In this document: in pieces, positions 16,802 through 27,732 of the stretch
How the letters are laid out: each line of letters begins with the position of its first letter
How positions within the stretch are numbered: position 1 is the stretch's first letter
Origin: Corynebacterium lipophiloflavum DSM 44291
GTDB taxonomy: Bacteria > Actinomycetota > Actinomycetes > Mycobacteriales > Mycobacteriaceae
Assembly: GCF_000159635.1 (NCBI RefSeq)
Contig: NZ_GG667196.1
Location: forward strand, 100,354-164,353
Direction: 5' to 3'
DNA length: 64,000 bases
Notes under the pieces: model-generated
The model's database searches: none
What the model saw: the letters and a program-made list of their open reading frames with translations, nothing else
Told to the model about the DNA's origin: nothing
Position numbers and translations under genes: made by a program

Positions 16802-18163
16802 TTAGTCCTCGGGATCGTCAATGTCCGTGGGAGGCACCCATTTCGTGCTGCCGCCGCGCGGCGACGTCTCCTGCACTGTCGCGGGTTCTGGTTCTGGTTC
16901 TGGTTCCGGTGCGGGCTCTGGTTCCGGTGCGGGCTCTGCTGGGCGGCGCAGCCGGCCGACGAGCCAGACGAGCCCGCCCACGGCAGCCACCCACACCATC
17001 CCCAGGACGGGCAGAGCGAGCGGGTGGGCGCCCACGTACCCGTAGGCCCCGGCACGCCCCCCGGCGAACGGGATGGCGATCAGGAGGAGCACGCCCACCC
17101 ATCCGGCAACGACCGCGACATCCCTGATGGCCAGCGAGCGGGCGGCGAAGAACTGCGCCAGCACCGCGGCGGGGATCAGCATCAACACGGGAGCCCAAGC
17201 GGCGGCGGCTCCGGGGATCGCCGCGAACAGCGGCAGCGCCGGCAAGGCGACCGGGTCCACGCTAAACAAGGAGGCCGAAGCTTCCGCGTACTCGACGCTG
17301 CCACCCAGCAGGGCGCTCAATGCGGCCACAGCGGCGTTGGGCAGATACAGCACGCTCAGAAGAATCAGCGTGGCAGTGCCTGTGCCCGGCAGCGTGGGGT
17401 AGGCGTCGAGAAGCTGCGCAATGCGGTCGTACCCCGCGACGAGCAGGACGAGGAACACGGCCGCCCCGGCGAGCGCCAGTCGAAGGACAATGGTTGACGC
17501 CGTAATCGCCGCGTCGACGATGAATTGCGGCACGCCCACGCGCCGCGCGATCGCGCGCCACACCACCGAACTAATACCTGCAACGATCCCGAGCGCGTGG
17601 ACCAGAAGCGGCAGGACCAGCGCGGCGGCGAGGTTCGGCAGTTCAACGGGGTACACGTTCGAGGCATCACCGACCATGAGCAGGGCAATACACGTCAGTG
17701 TGAGCGGGATGCCAAGGCCCAGCGCGGCGATTGCGCCGATGTCGAGGATGCTGACCCTTTTCTTCGTGGCCGCGCGCACGCGCTGCGCGATGAGGGCGGC
17801 AATGGCGATCGGCACCAGCGCCGGGGTCAGCCCGAGGGTGACCCCGTCGAACCTGGCGGGGGCGCCATGGCCGACGAGCCACATCTCGCCTATCGACGCC
17901 GGCAGGTACGCAAGCGGCGAGCCCGAGAGCAGCACCACCGCGAGGCTCAAAACGACCACCGTGAGAGTGATAAAGCCGCTCGGGGCGGCGGCGGTTGGCA
18001 GGTACATTCGAAGCCGCTGGCCCCAGGTCTGGGGCGCTTGCTCGGGAACGACTGTGCGCGGCGCGGTTACCGGGCGGCGCTCAGGCCGGCGGCGGCGGCG
18101 CATCGCGTTCGGGGTCGCATTCGGGGCTGACTGCGGGCTCGACTTTGTACTCATCGCCGCCAT
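16802..18163 (-). CDS. DUF6350-like multi-pass membrane protein with a Pro-Glu tail
   Basis: About 453 residues from ATG 18163 (or ATG 18154): a basic N-terminal tail (RRRRRPERRP), about ten membrane helices and a cytoplasmic-type C-terminal tail built of repeated Pro-Glu pairs (PAPEPEPAPEPEPEPEPATV). It sits directly upstream of purN, the place where actinobacteria keep the DUF6350 membrane protein of unknown function; the family name comes from that position and the layout. Neither start has a clear ribosome site. The Pro-Glu repeat is encoded by short DNA repeats at about 16885-16940 and may vary in length. Confidence 0.7.
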   Translation of the reverse strand: MAAMSTKSSPQSAPNATPNAMRRRRRPERRPVTAPRTVVPEQAPQTWGQRLRMYLPTAAAPSGFITLTVVVLSLAVVLLSGSPLAYLPASIGEMWLVGHGAPARFDGVTLGLTPALVPIAIAALIAQRVRAATKKRVSILDIGAIAALGLGIPLTLTCIALLMVGDASNVYPVELPNLAAALVLPLLVHALGIVAGISSVVWRAIARRVGVPQFIVDAAITASTIVLRLALAGAAVFLVLLVAGYDRIAQLLDAYPTLPGTGTATLILLSVLYLPNAAVAALSALLGGSVEYAEASASLFSVDPVALPALPLFAAIPGAAAAWAPVLMLIPAAVLAQFFAARSLAIRDVAVVAGWVGVLLLIAIPFAGGRAGAYGYVGAHPLALPVLGMVWVAAVGGLVWLVGRLRRPAEPAPEPEPAPEPEPEPEPATVQETSPRGGSTKWVPPTDIDDPED

Positions 18164-18272
18164 TGTCCCACCGGAGGGGTCAACCCACCGCGATGGACAC
18201 CCCGAAATGCACCGGTGGGGGCGCATGTAACACTTCGTGACGCAAACCCTATTCAGAAAACTGGAGTTTGGC

Positions 18273-18301
18273 TTGCCTTGTCTTGACCTAACCGTTACAG
18301 T
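18273..18301 (+). promoter_or_regulatory. possible promoter of the first M23 peptidase gene
   Basis: TTGCCT (18273-18278) and TACAGT (18296-18301) are 17 bases apart, a fair sigma-A match, about 75 bases before the ATG. The 213-base gap between 18164 and 18376 otherwise holds only short AT-rich stretches. Confidence 0.4.
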
Positions 18302-18376
18302 ATCCCTTCGTAGATAACGGGAAGGTCACAATACCTTCACGGACCATAACCCAGCGGACAGACTGAAGAGGACTCC

Positions 18377-19108
18377 ATGTTCAATTCCACACAGGCGCGC
18401 ACGGGCGGCAAGCATCGCAAGAAGTCCCCCAACAAGGGACGCGTCGCTCTCGTCGCCGTCGCAACGGGTGCCGTGTCCACCGCCGGCGTTTCCGGCGCAG
18501 CTGCAGCAGCAATCCAGTCCGACAAGGCCAACGAGCCCACCGTCGACTTCGAGCTTGCGGCTGACACCGATGCCGTAGATACCCAGCTTTCTTCCGCCGA
18601 CGCCGCGCCGCAGATCCTCGCCATCGCAGAGTACAAGCCGGTGGAGAACCTCTCAGACCAACTCAACAAGGCTGTGCAGCACTCTGAGCTCGTTGCCCAG
18701 GCCGATGAGCTGCTGCGCGCCCCGATGTCGGCGAAGCCGGCGGAGGGCGCTTTCACCTCGGGTTTCGGCCCGCGCTGGGGCGCGTTCCACGCTGGCATTG
18801 ACATCGCCAACGTGACCAACACCCCGATCCTCGCCGTTCTTGACGGCACTGTCCTCGACTCCGGCCCCGCGCAGGGTTACGGCCAGTGGATCCGCCTGCT
18901 TCACGACGACGGCACCATCACCGTCTACGGCCACCTGGAGACCCTCGACGTCGCCGTCGGCGAGCGCGTGAAGGCCGGCCAGAAGATCGCGGGCATGGGC
19001 AACCGCGGCTTCTCCACCGGAACCCACCTCCACTTCGAGGTGCACCCTGACGGCGCGAACGCCGTTGATCCCGTGCCGTGGCTCGCAGCGCTCGGCATCA
19101 CTGTGTAG
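18377..19108 (+). CDS. secreted M23 metallopeptidase (peptidoglycan hydrolase)
   Basis: The 243-residue protein has a long basic N-terminus followed by a hydrophobic segment (ALVAVATGAVSTAGVSGAAAAA), an uncharacterised 80-residue spacer, and a C-terminal M23 domain with the zinc ligands in HAGIDIAN (His, Asp) and the catalytic HLHFEVHP, plus YGHLE. It would cut peptide cross-links in the wall. GAGGA lies before the ATG. It is the first of two tandem paralogues separated by a terminator. Confidence 0.9.
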   Translation: MFNSTQARTGGKHRKKSPNKGRVALVAVATGAVSTAGVSGAAAAAIQSDKANEPTVDFELAADTDAVDTQLSSADAAPQILAIAEYKPVENLSDQLNKAVQHSELVAQADELLRAPMSAKPAEGAFTSGFGPRWGAFHAGIDIANVTNTPILAVLDGTVLDSGPAQGYGQWIRLLHDDGTITVYGHLETLDVAVGERVKAGQKIAGMGNRGFSTGTHLHFEVHPDGANAVDPVPWLAALGITV

Positions 19109-19126
19109 AACCGCTCATGTGCACTG

Positions 19127-19157
19127 ACCCGCCTCCACCTGGGGGCGGGTTCTTTTT
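19127..19157 (+). terminator. intrinsic terminator between the two M23 genes
   Basis: An 11-pair stem (19127-19137 with 19140-19150, one G-T pair, two-base loop as drawn) is followed by TCTTTTT. It ends transcription of the first M23 gene, so the second has its own promoter in the 220 bases that follow. Confidence 0.88.
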
Positions 19158-19377
19158 GTGCGCGGGGTTGTGTTCGGGGGTAGAAAGGTCCACCCCCGCC
19201 ACCAAATCACTTTTGTAACAATTTTCACTTCCGTTTCATTGCCATATGCTGGCGGTTCTTTAGTCACTGGAACATAGATTCGACAAAACCGCACGTCGGG
19301 GCATTGCCGGGACCCTTCAGGTCCGTTAAGTTCTATCCCTGTTCGACGCTCCCCGACTCCAGAGGTACCCGGAACAC

Positions 19378-20076
19378 ATGAAACGCCACCTTCTCGCCGC
19401 GCTTGCGGCGACCCTGACGCTGTCGGCAGCCGCCGCCCCCGCCTCCGCCCTCACGGTCAACCTCGACGGCGTGCCCGCCAGCAGCGATCTTGAAATCGCC
19501 AACGCGCTCGCCCTCGCAGTGAGCCAGATCTACACCAACGGTGCCACGCTCACCGCGGGCGACCACACCATCGTCTACGACCCCCGCGCCGAAGAGCAGC
19601 TTCTCAACCTCCCCGCCCAAACCATCCAGATTGTCCCGCCCGAAGGTTCCGACACCGTGACCTACCAGACGGGCGCAACCTCCGACGGCCGCACCGTCGT
19701 CACCCCCGCCACGGGCCGCCTCAGCTCCGGCTTCGGCCCCCGCTGGGGCCGCATCCACCAGGGCATCGATATCGCCAACGACGCTGGCTCACCCATTTAC
19801 GCCGTGATGGACGGAACGGTCATCAACGCCGGCCCCGCCCAGGGCTTCGGTAACTGGGTGGTGATCAAGCACGACGGCGGTGAGGTCTCCGTCTACGGCC
19901 ACATGCGCAACTACAGCGTGTCGGTGGGTCAGCGAGTCTCAGCCGGGGACCAGATCGCCCAAATCGGCAACGAGGGCCGTTCCACCGGACCCCACCTCCA
20001 CTTTGAGATCAGGCCGGACGGCGAAACCCCCGTTGATCCGCAGGTCTGGCTCAAGGCTCAGGGCATCCGCATCTAA
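19378..20076 (+). CDS. secreted M23 metallopeptidase, paralogue
   Basis: The 232-residue protein has a classical signal peptide (MKRHLLAALAATLTLSAAAA, cleavage near PASA-LT), a spacer of about 90 residues, and an M23 domain with HQGIDIAND, YGHMRN and HLHFEIRPDG. The metal and catalytic residues are complete. It is clearly a paralogue of the gene just upstream (SSGFGPRWG and GPAQG.G shared), but with a different N-terminal half. The stop is six bases from that of the convergent pcrA. Confidence 0.9.
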   Translation: MKRHLLAALAATLTLSAAAAPASALTVNLDGVPASSDLEIANALALAVSQIYTNGATLTAGDHTIVYDPRAEEQLLNLPAQTIQIVPPEGSDTVTYQTGATSDGRTVVTPATGRLSSGFGPRWGRIHQGIDIANDAGSPIYAVMDGTVINAGPAQGFGNWVVIKHDGGEVSVYGHMRNYSVSVGQRVSAGDQIAQIGNEGRSTGPHLHFEIRPDGETPVDPQVWLKAQGIRI

Positions 20077-20082
20077 AACCGG

Positions 20083-22377
20083 TTAGAGCTTTTCCATCGG
20101 CACCCCGCCGATGAGCATGAGCCTGACTGTGCCCGACGACCCGAAATCGATCACGACCGTCTCGCGCACTCCCGACCCCTCCACGGATTGGACGGTGCCG
20201 AGACCGTACTTCGCGTGGTTGACGCGGTCGCCGGGGGCAAGCTGCAGGTTCTTGTTCACGCGCGTCTTCGCCGGGGCCTGGCGCCGGTGAGGGGTGCCCC
20301 AGGCGTCGGAGGTAACGCTGCGCTCCAGTTCCACCCTGCGCCAGTCGATGAGGTCGTCGGGGATCTCAGCGAGGAAGCGGCTGGCGGGGTTGGTCACCGG
20401 GGATCCCCACGACGACCGCAGCACCGCGCGCGTGAGGTAGAGCTTGGTTCGTGCGCGCGTAATGCCCACGTACGCTAGACGACGCTCCTCCGCCAGCTCT
20501 TCCGGGTCGCCGAGCGCCCGCACATGCGGAAACTGCCCGTCCTCCCAGCCGGTGACAAAGACGTAGGGAAACTCCAGTCCCTTCGCGGTGTGAAGGGTCA
20601 TCAGCGTCACCACCCCTTGGTCACTGTCGGGTAGTTGATCGGCGTCGGCGACGAGGGAGACTCGCTCCAAAAACGCCTGCAGCGACCCGGGCATGGGTTC
20701 GCCCTCCTCCACCACGCTGTCGAGCTCGTCCTGGCTTATGTACGCCACCTGGTTGGCGGCCTCCGAGGAGAACTCGCGCGCCACGGAGACTAGCTCGTTG
20801 AGGTTGTCCAGGCGCGCGCCGTCTTGCGGATCGTTGGAAGCTTCCAGCTCCGCGCGGTAACCCGTGGCCTCGAGGATGCGCGTGACCAGCATCCCCAGAT
20901 CCGGCATGCCGGTGACCTCGTTGGTCATGTCGGCCATGTCGGTGCGCAGCTCGTCGAGAAGCGAAACGAAGCCCGCGATTGCGTTTTTCGAGCGCGCCGC
21001 CAGCATGCCGACGTCGCCGGCGGAGGCGTCGACAAGCGCCTGGCCGAAACTAATCCCGTTGTTTTGTGCGTGCAGCGCCACCATCGCCTGCGCCTTGTCG
21101 CCGATCGCGCGCTTCGGCACGTTGACGATGCGCCGCAGGCTCACCGTGTCATCCGGGTTGTCGAGCACCTTCATGTAGGCGACGATGTCGCGGATCTCGC
21201 GGCGCTCGTAAAACCTCGTGCCGCCGACGACCTTGTACGGGATGCCGGAGCGGATGAAGATATCTTCCAGCGCGCGCGAGGCGTTGTTGGTGCGGTACAT
21301 TACCGCGATGTCGCTGTAACGGCTGCCCTGATCGGCAAGGCGGTCGATCTCGCTGGCGATGAAGCGGGCCTCGTCGTGCTCGTTGTCCGCGACGTAGCCA
21401 GTGATCTTCTCCCCCGCCCCGTGCGAGGTCCACAGGTTCTTCGGGCGCCGGCCCTGGTTCTGGGCGATCACCGCGTTGGCCGCGCCGAGGATGTTCTGGG
21501 TGGAGCGGTAGTTCTGCTCCAGCATCACCGTGGAGGCGTCGGGGTAATCGCGTTCGAACTCCTCGATGTTGCGGATCGTCGCTCCGCGAAACGCGTAGAT
21601 CGACTGGTCGGAGTCACCCACGACCGCCAACTCCGGGACATCCGGACCGCTGCCGACGAGGGTGTGAATGAGCTCGTACTGGGCGTGGTTGGTGTCCTGG
21701 TACTCGTCGACCAAGACGTGCCGGAAGCGACGCCGGTAGTACTCGGTGACGTGGGGGTGCTCCTTGAAAATGCGGACTACTTCCCCAATGAGGTCATCGA
21801 AGTCCAGCGCGTTGGCCTGGCGCAGCCGGCGCTGGTAGTCCGCGTAGACGCGGGCCACGGTCAGGTCGAAGGGGTTGCGGGTGCGCTCCGCGCGCTCGCC
21901 GGCTTCTGCCGGGCCGACAAGCTCGTTTTTGTGGTTCGAGATCGCATTGGCCAAGGTCCGCGCCGAGAATTTTTTCAGATCGAGGTTGTGGTCTTTGGCG
22001 ATCATCGACAAAAGCCGGCGGGAATCGTCTGAATCGTAGATGGAGAAGTTGGTGTTGAGCCCAGCGACCAGCTGCGCCTGCTGGCGCAGGATGCGCACGC
22101 ACACGGAGTGGAAGGTGGCCACCCACATGCGCTGCGCTTCGGGACCCACGAGGTTGGCCACGCGCTCCTTCATCTCGGCGGCGGCCTTGTTGGTAAATGT
22201 GATCGCGAGGATCTGCCACGGCGCTACCGCCCGTTCCTGCAGCAAGTAGGCAATCCTGCGGGTCAGTACCGCCGTCTTTCCGGAGCCGGCGCCGGCGACG
22301 ATCAGCAGCGGGCCTCCGCTGTGCTTCACGGCGGCTTCTTGCTGCGGGTTGAGTCCCAAAACCAGATCTGTGTTCAT
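20083..22377 (-). CDS. pcrA: ATP-dependent DNA helicase PcrA/UvrD
   Basis: From ATG 22377 (AGGGG ribosome site) the 764-residue superfamily 1A helicase shows the full motif set: Q motif NPQQEAAV, Walker A GAGSGKTAVLTRR, DEYQDTNHAQY, and LMTLHTAKGLEFPYVFV. The C-terminal PcrA tail that binds RNA polymerase and other partners (GDRVNHAKYGLGTVQSVEG) is complete. It works in nucleotide excision repair and in clearing replication conflicts. The frame extends upstream to 22461, but those residues overlap the divergent chorismate mutase promoter and do not fit the family. Confidence 0.95.
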   Translation of the reverse strand: MNTDLVLGLNPQQEAAVKHSGGPLLIVAGAGSGKTAVLTRRIAYLLQERAVAPWQILAITFTNKAAAEMKERVANLVGPEAQRMWVATFHSVCVRILRQQAQLVAGLNTNFSIYDSDDSRRLLSMIAKDHNLDLKKFSARTLANAISNHKNELVGPAEAGERAERTRNPFDLTVARVYADYQRRLRQANALDFDDLIGEVVRIFKEHPHVTEYYRRRFRHVLVDEYQDTNHAQYELIHTLVGSGPDVPELAVVGDSDQSIYAFRGATIRNIEEFERDYPDASTVMLEQNYRSTQNILGAANAVIAQNQGRRPKNLWTSHGAGEKITGYVADNEHDEARFIASEIDRLADQGSRYSDIAVMYRTNNASRALEDIFIRSGIPYKVVGGTRFYERREIRDIVAYMKVLDNPDDTVSLRRIVNVPKRAIGDKAQAMVALHAQNNGISFGQALVDASAGDVGMLAARSKNAIAGFVSLLDELRTDMADMTNEVTGMPDLGMLVTRILEATGYRAELEASNDPQDGARLDNLNELVSVAREFSSEAANQVAYISQDELDSVVEEGEPMPGSLQAFLERVSLVADADQLPDSDQGVVTLMTLHTAKGLEFPYVFVTGWEDGQFPHVRALGDPEELAEERRLAYVGITRARTKLYLTRAVLRSSWGSPVTNPASRFLAEIPDDLIDWRRVELERSVTSDAWGTPHRRQAPAKTRVNKNLQLAPGDRVNHAKYGLGTVQSVEGSGVRETVVIDFGSSGTVRLMLIGGVPMEKL

Positions 22378-22402
22378 GATGCCCCTAACCCTACAATCAC
22401 GT

Positions 22403-22430
22403 TTGGACACAGCCCCCCGGGTGGCATAAT
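22403..22430 (+). promoter_or_regulatory. promoter of the chorismate mutase gene, probably leaderless
   Basis: TTGGAC (22403-22408), 16-base spacer, CATAAT (22425-22430), then eight bases to ATG 22439; no ribosome site. Confidence 0.6.
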
Positions 22431-22438
22431 GGGCACGC

Positions 22439-22732
22439 ATGAGCGACTTCGACATCCGCACGCCGTCTGGGACCGACGATCCGCTGTCCGACGCCGAGAT
22501 CCAGGCCTACCGCAAGGAGATCGACCGGCTCGACCGCGTCATCTTGGACGCGGTGAAGCGGCGTTCGGAGGTGTCGCGCGCAATCGGCAAGACCCGGATG
22601 GGCTCGGGCGGCACCCGCCTCGTGCACACCCGCGAGGTTGCCATCATCAACCAGTTCCGCGACGAGCTCGGCGAGGAGGGCCCGGCGCTGGCGGGAATCC
22701 TGCTACGCCTCGGCCGCGGCAAGCTGGGCTAG
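22439..22732 (+). CDS. csm: chorismate mutase (AroQ class)
   Basis: The 97-residue all-helical AroQ-type enzyme turns chorismate into prephenate for Phe and Tyr synthesis. Conserved active-site positions are visible in IDRLDRVILDAVKRRSEVS and in the R of VHTREVAIINQF. In corynebacteria this small mutase works with DAHP synthase. It is divergent from pcrA with 61 bases between. Its end runs into a 10-base tandem repeat (22721-22750). Confidence 0.9.
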   Translation: MSDFDIRTPSGTDDPLSDAEIQAYRKEIDRLDRVILDAVKRRSEVSRAIGKTRMGSGGTRLVHTREVAIINQFRDELGEEGPALAGILLRLGRGKLG

Positions 22733-22750
22733 CTGGGACTAGCTGGGACT
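22721..22750. repeat. 10-bp tandem repeat, three units
   Basis: AAGCTGGGCT, AGCTGGGACT, AGCTGGGACT follow each other at the end of csm, across its stop codon and into the 3' end of the convergent MhuD-like gene. Each unit carries an in-frame TAG, so extra copies do not lengthen csm. Confidence 0.7.
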
Positions 22751-23051
22751 AAGCCTCGAGCGAATCGAGCACGACTTCGAACTCGAGCAGTTGCGCGCCT
22801 GCGGCAACCGGCTTGCCGCCACCGGCGTGGGCGCCGCGACCCTCGCCTGCCCACCAGGCGTCGTAGGATTCCTGATCCGCCCAGCGGGTGACCACGAAGT
22901 AGCGATCCTCGCCCTTGACCGGGCGCAGCAGCTGGAAGCCCTCAAACCCGGGCTGGGAGTCGATCGCGTGCTTGCGGGCCGCGAAACGGCGCTCGAGCTC
23001 TTCCCCGCCTGCCGGGGGAACGGAAATGGCGTTGATTTTCACGATACTCAT
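22749..23051 (-). CDS. MhuD-like heme-degrading monooxygenase
   Basis: From ATG 23051 (100 residues) the protein aligns, from memory, closely with Mycobacterium tuberculosis Mhu[31 protein letters not shown] and LLEFEVVLD. The heme-handling residues fall at the same numbers: Asn7, Trp66 and His75. MhuD breaks heme to release iron without making CO. The ABM fold acts as a dimer in the cytoplasm. The general antibiotic-monooxygenase label would be safer if the heme pocket proves not to be conserved. No Fur or DtxR box was recognised nearby. Confidence 0.8.
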   Translation of the reverse strand: MSIVKINAISVPPAGGEELERRFAARKHAIDSQPGFEGFQLLRPVKGEDRYFVVTRWADQESYDAWWAGEGRGAHAGGGKPVAAGAQLLEFEVVLDSLEA

Positions 23052-23088
23052 GCGCTCCATTATGCCTTCTCGCGCCCGCGTTTTTGAC

Positions 23089-23094
23089 TAGCGT
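23089..23094 (+). promoter_or_regulatory. -10 box of a leaderless pgi transcript
   Basis: TAGCGT ends seven bases before ATG 23102, with no ribosome site. Confidence 0.45.
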
Positions 23095-23101
23095 GGAACC
23101 C

Positions 23102-24735
<1,634 letters not shown>

Positions 24736-24736
<1 letters not shown>

Positions 24737-26223
24737 TGGGCGATAAGATCTCGACGGACCGCTATACCCCGCGGCAGCGCACGGTGTACCGCGCGCGTCT
24801 CGTCGACGAGCTCGAAGTATTCGACCGCCATCTGCAGCAGGCGGATTTTGTGAGCCAGGGAACAATTGGTCTGGAACTCGAGTTGAACCTGGTCGACGAC
24901 GCGATGGATCCTGCGCCGCTCAACCACAAGGTGCTGGCGAACTTGAGCGACGAGTACCAGTCGGAGATCGGCTCCTACAACGTCGAGCTGAATCTGCCCC
25001 CGCAGTCGATTGACGGCGACGGCCTGCGCACGTTGGAAGCGCACCTGCGTCAGCGCCTCGGCGAAGTCCACGCCGCGGCGGGCGAGGCGGGCACGCGTGT
25101 CGCGATGATCGGCACCCTGCCGACGATGACCACGGAGTTCCTCGAGGACCCAAGCTGGATTACCGACGAGCACCGCTACCGGGGTTTAAACCACTCGATT
25201 ATGGAGTCGCGCGGTGAGCTGCTCCACATCGATGTCGCCCGGATGGAGTCCTACCGGCACGATTTCGAGGACATCTCCACTGAATCGACCTGCACGTCGA
25301 TGCAGCTGCACCTGCAGGTCTCGCCGAACCGCTTCGCTGACGCGTGGAACGCCTCGCAGGCGATCGCTGGCGTGCAGGCGGCGATCGGGGCGAACTCACC
25401 GCTGTTTATGGGTCGCAGGCTCTGGCACGAGTCGCGGATTCCGGTGTTCCAGCAAGCCATTGATACGCGTACCCAGGAGCTGATCAACCAGGGAGTGCGC
25501 CCGCGCGTGTGGTTCGGCGAGCGCTGGATTACCTCCGTGTTTGATCTGTTCGAGGAGAACGTGCGTTACTTCTCGCCGCTGCTCCCAGAAGGCCGCATCG
25601 AGGCCGGCAAGCCCGTGATGAGCGGCGAAAACCCGGGGCTGCACTACCTGAACCTGCAAAACGGCACGGTGTGGCGCTGGAACCGCCCGATTTACGATCC
25701 CAACGGCGAGCTTTCGCACATCCGCGTGGAAAATCGCCTCCTGCCTGCCGGCCCGACGGTCAAGGACATCATCGCGGACGCGGCGTTCTACTACGGGCTG
25801 GTGAAGTTCCTCGGCGAGCAGACGCGGCCAGTGTGGTCGCGGTTGAGCTTCGCCACCGCGGAGGCGAACTTCATCGCCGGAGCGCGCGATGGGTTGACGG
25901 CGCGTTTGGACTGGCCGACGCTGGGCACCATTGACGTCGTGGAGCTTGTCGGCTCGCATTTGCTTGACGACGCCCGCCTAGGCCTCGAAGCCCTCGGCGT
26001 CGCCCCGGACTGCATCGAGGAGTACCTGGGCATTATCCAGGGCCGGGTGGACAACCGCCAGAACGGCGCGACGTGGCAACTCGCCGCGCTGACGGAGGCG
26101 GGGGCTGGGTCGCGGCCGGATACGCGGCAGCGTCGTGAAGCTTTGGCGCGGGTTCTCAGGCAATACCTGGCTAATCAGGAGACTGGCGCGCCCGTGCATA
26201 CTTGGTCGACGTCGGTCGAGTAA
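24736..26223 (+). CDS. GCS2-family carboxylate-amine ligase (glutamate-cysteine ligase-like)
   Basis: The 495-residue protein shows GCS2-type features: GLELELNLVDD near residue 45, the metal/ATP-binding region SYNVELNLPPQ, and a later VWRWNRPIYD...RVENRLLPAGPT. The family joins an amino acid to a carboxylate with ATP. Corynebacteria use mycothiol rather than glutathione, so a true glutathione role is doubtful and the substrate is unknown. It starts at GTG inside the pgi stop (TAGTG) and is followed by dedA after six bases, so the three form an operon. Confidence 0.75.
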
Positions 26224-26229
26224 GGCACA

Positions 26230-26877
26230 ATGACCGGCATGCAAGCGATTATTGATTGGCTCGTCAACTTAATGGAGGTGATCGGCGCCCCCGGCGTCGG
26301 TCTGGCAATTCTGGCGGAGAACCTGTTCCCGCCCATTCCCTCCGAAGTGGTTTTGCCCCTGGCGGGCTTCACCGTGGCGCAGGGTTCGTTGAACTTTGTC
26401 TCGGTGTTCGTGTGGTCGCTGATCGGCTCGGTGGCCGGTGCGTACCTGCTCTACGGCCTCGGCGCGTGGTTGGGTGCGCAGCGCCTGCGCGCGATCGCGG
26501 AGTGGATGTGGCTGGTGAAGGGCTCGGACGTGGATCAAGCCCTGGCCTGGTTTGATAAGTACGGTAAGGTCTCGGTGTTTTTCGGCCGCCTGATTCCGGG
26601 CGTGCGCTCGCTGATTTCGATCCCCGCTGGACTCGACCGGATGAACCTCGTGACTTTCGGGTTGTGGACGACGCTCGGCTCCGCGATCTGGAACGCAATC
26701 CTGATCTACCTGGGCTTCGTTCTCGGCGACAACTGGCACATCGTCGGTAAGTACGTTGACACCTACTCCAACGTGATTTATGCCATCCTCGGCTTGCTCA
26801 TCCTCTTCGTCCTGGGCTACTTCATCCGCCGTGCCATGAAGGAGCGGGCGGCTGGCAGCGCGGACACCACCAAATAA
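26230..26877 (+). CDS. DedA-family membrane protein
   Basis: The 215-residue protein has the DedA pattern: two re-entrant loops with ENLFPPIPSEVVLPLAGF and FFGRLIPGVRSLISIPAGL, carrying the conserved acidic and Arg residues, and four to five membrane helices. DedA proteins move lipid carriers such as undecaprenyl phosphate across the membrane. Its 3' end overlaps the convergent nei2 by 56 bases. Confidence 0.88.
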   Translation: MTGMQAIIDWLVNLMEVIGAPGVGLAILAENLFPPIPSEVVLPLAGFTVAQGSLNFVSVFVWSLIGSVAGAYLLYGLGAWLGAQRLRAIAEWMWLVKGSDVDQALAWFDKYGKVSVFFGRLIPGVRSLISIPAGLDRMNLVTFGLWTTLGSAIWNAILIYLGFVLGDNWHIVGKYVDTYSNVIYAILGLLILFVLGYFIRRAMKERAAGSADTTK

Positions 26878-27631
26878 CGCGCTCTAGGTCGCCCTCCCCG
26901 CCGAGAAATCCCTTGCGGATGAGCGTGGTGCACCGTCGGCACGGCTTGTTGTTGCGGCCGAACACGTAGCTCGTCTCCCCGGCCCGTTTGACCCCTGTGG
27001 TCACGCGGACCGGGGAGTCTTTGTTGGCCCACATGAGCTTTCGCGCAAGCTGCACATGCTTATCGACGTCCACCTCACGCACTTGTCTCGCCGGGTGCGT
27101 GCCCGCGAGAAAACAGATCTCCGCGCGGTACTCGTTTCCGATGCCGGCGGCGTTCTTCTGGTCCAGCAGCGCCCGGCCAATCTCGGTGTCGGGCGTGCGA
27201 AGGATGCGCCTGACCACCTCGTCGTGGTCGAAATCCTCGGCCAGCATGTCGGGCCCGAGGTAGCTCATGCGCGTGGGGTATTCGCGCGTAGGGAAGACGT
27301 CGACAAGACCGAGCTCGTGGCCGACGATCTCAATCTCGCCCTGTTTGTCGGCCAAGCGCAGCACCACGCGCGCGGTGTGGCCGGGCTTGCGCCAGCGTGT
27401 CCCCGCCCGATGGATGGACCACGTGCCTTCCATTTTCAGGTGCGTGTGCAGGGTTTCTGGCCCGAACTGCATGAACAGGTGTTTGCCGAGCGGCCAGACG
27501 CGGTCACAGGTCAGGCCGGTGAAATCGACGGTGGCGAAGCGCGGCACCCGCAGGCTCGTGTGGGTGACCTCGCGCCCTGCCATGAACTGCAGGCGCTTGG
27601 ACAGCTGGTAAACGGAATCACCTTCGGGCAC
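26822..27631 (-). CDS. nei2: Nei-type DNA glycosylase/AP lyase
   Basis: The 269-residue protein starts MPEGDSVY, with the catalytic Pro2 and Glu3 of the Fpg/Nei family. It has the H2TH region (LLDQKNAAGIGNEYRAEICF) and a C-terminal zinc finger CRRC...CPRC. It removes oxidised bases. The lhr helicase lies just beyond a small DoxX gene on the same strand, the mycobacterial lhr-nei neighbourhood. The C-terminal 18 codons overlap dedA on the other strand, an unusually long convergent overlap. Confidence 0.88.
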   Translation of the reverse strand: MPEGDSVYQLSKRLQFMAGREVTHTSLRVPRFATVDFTGLTCDRVWPLGKHLFMQFGPETLHTHLKMEGTWSIHRAGTRWRKPGHTARVVLRLADKQGEIEIVGHELGLVDVFPTREYPTRMSYLGPDMLAEDFDHDEVVRRILRTPDTEIGRALLDQKNAAGIGNEYRAEICFLAGTHPARQVREVDVDKHVQLARKLMWANKDSPVRVTTGVKRAGETSYVFGRNNKPCRRCTTLIRKGFLGGEGDLERVIWWCPRCQPPAPSWHGG

Positions 27632-27732
27632 TGCTTGATACTAACGCTACAGCCGTACAACGGGGATTCTGGGGAGTACTATCTCCCTCGTACTATCAGT
27701 CGCTTTAACTTGCGTACCCGGAGGTAACGCAT

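Noticed and set aside
16880-16945. Short repeats that could suggest a CRISPR array
   Set aside because: They are in-frame Pro-Glu codons of the DUF6350-like protein; no spacers. No CRISPR array was seen in the window.
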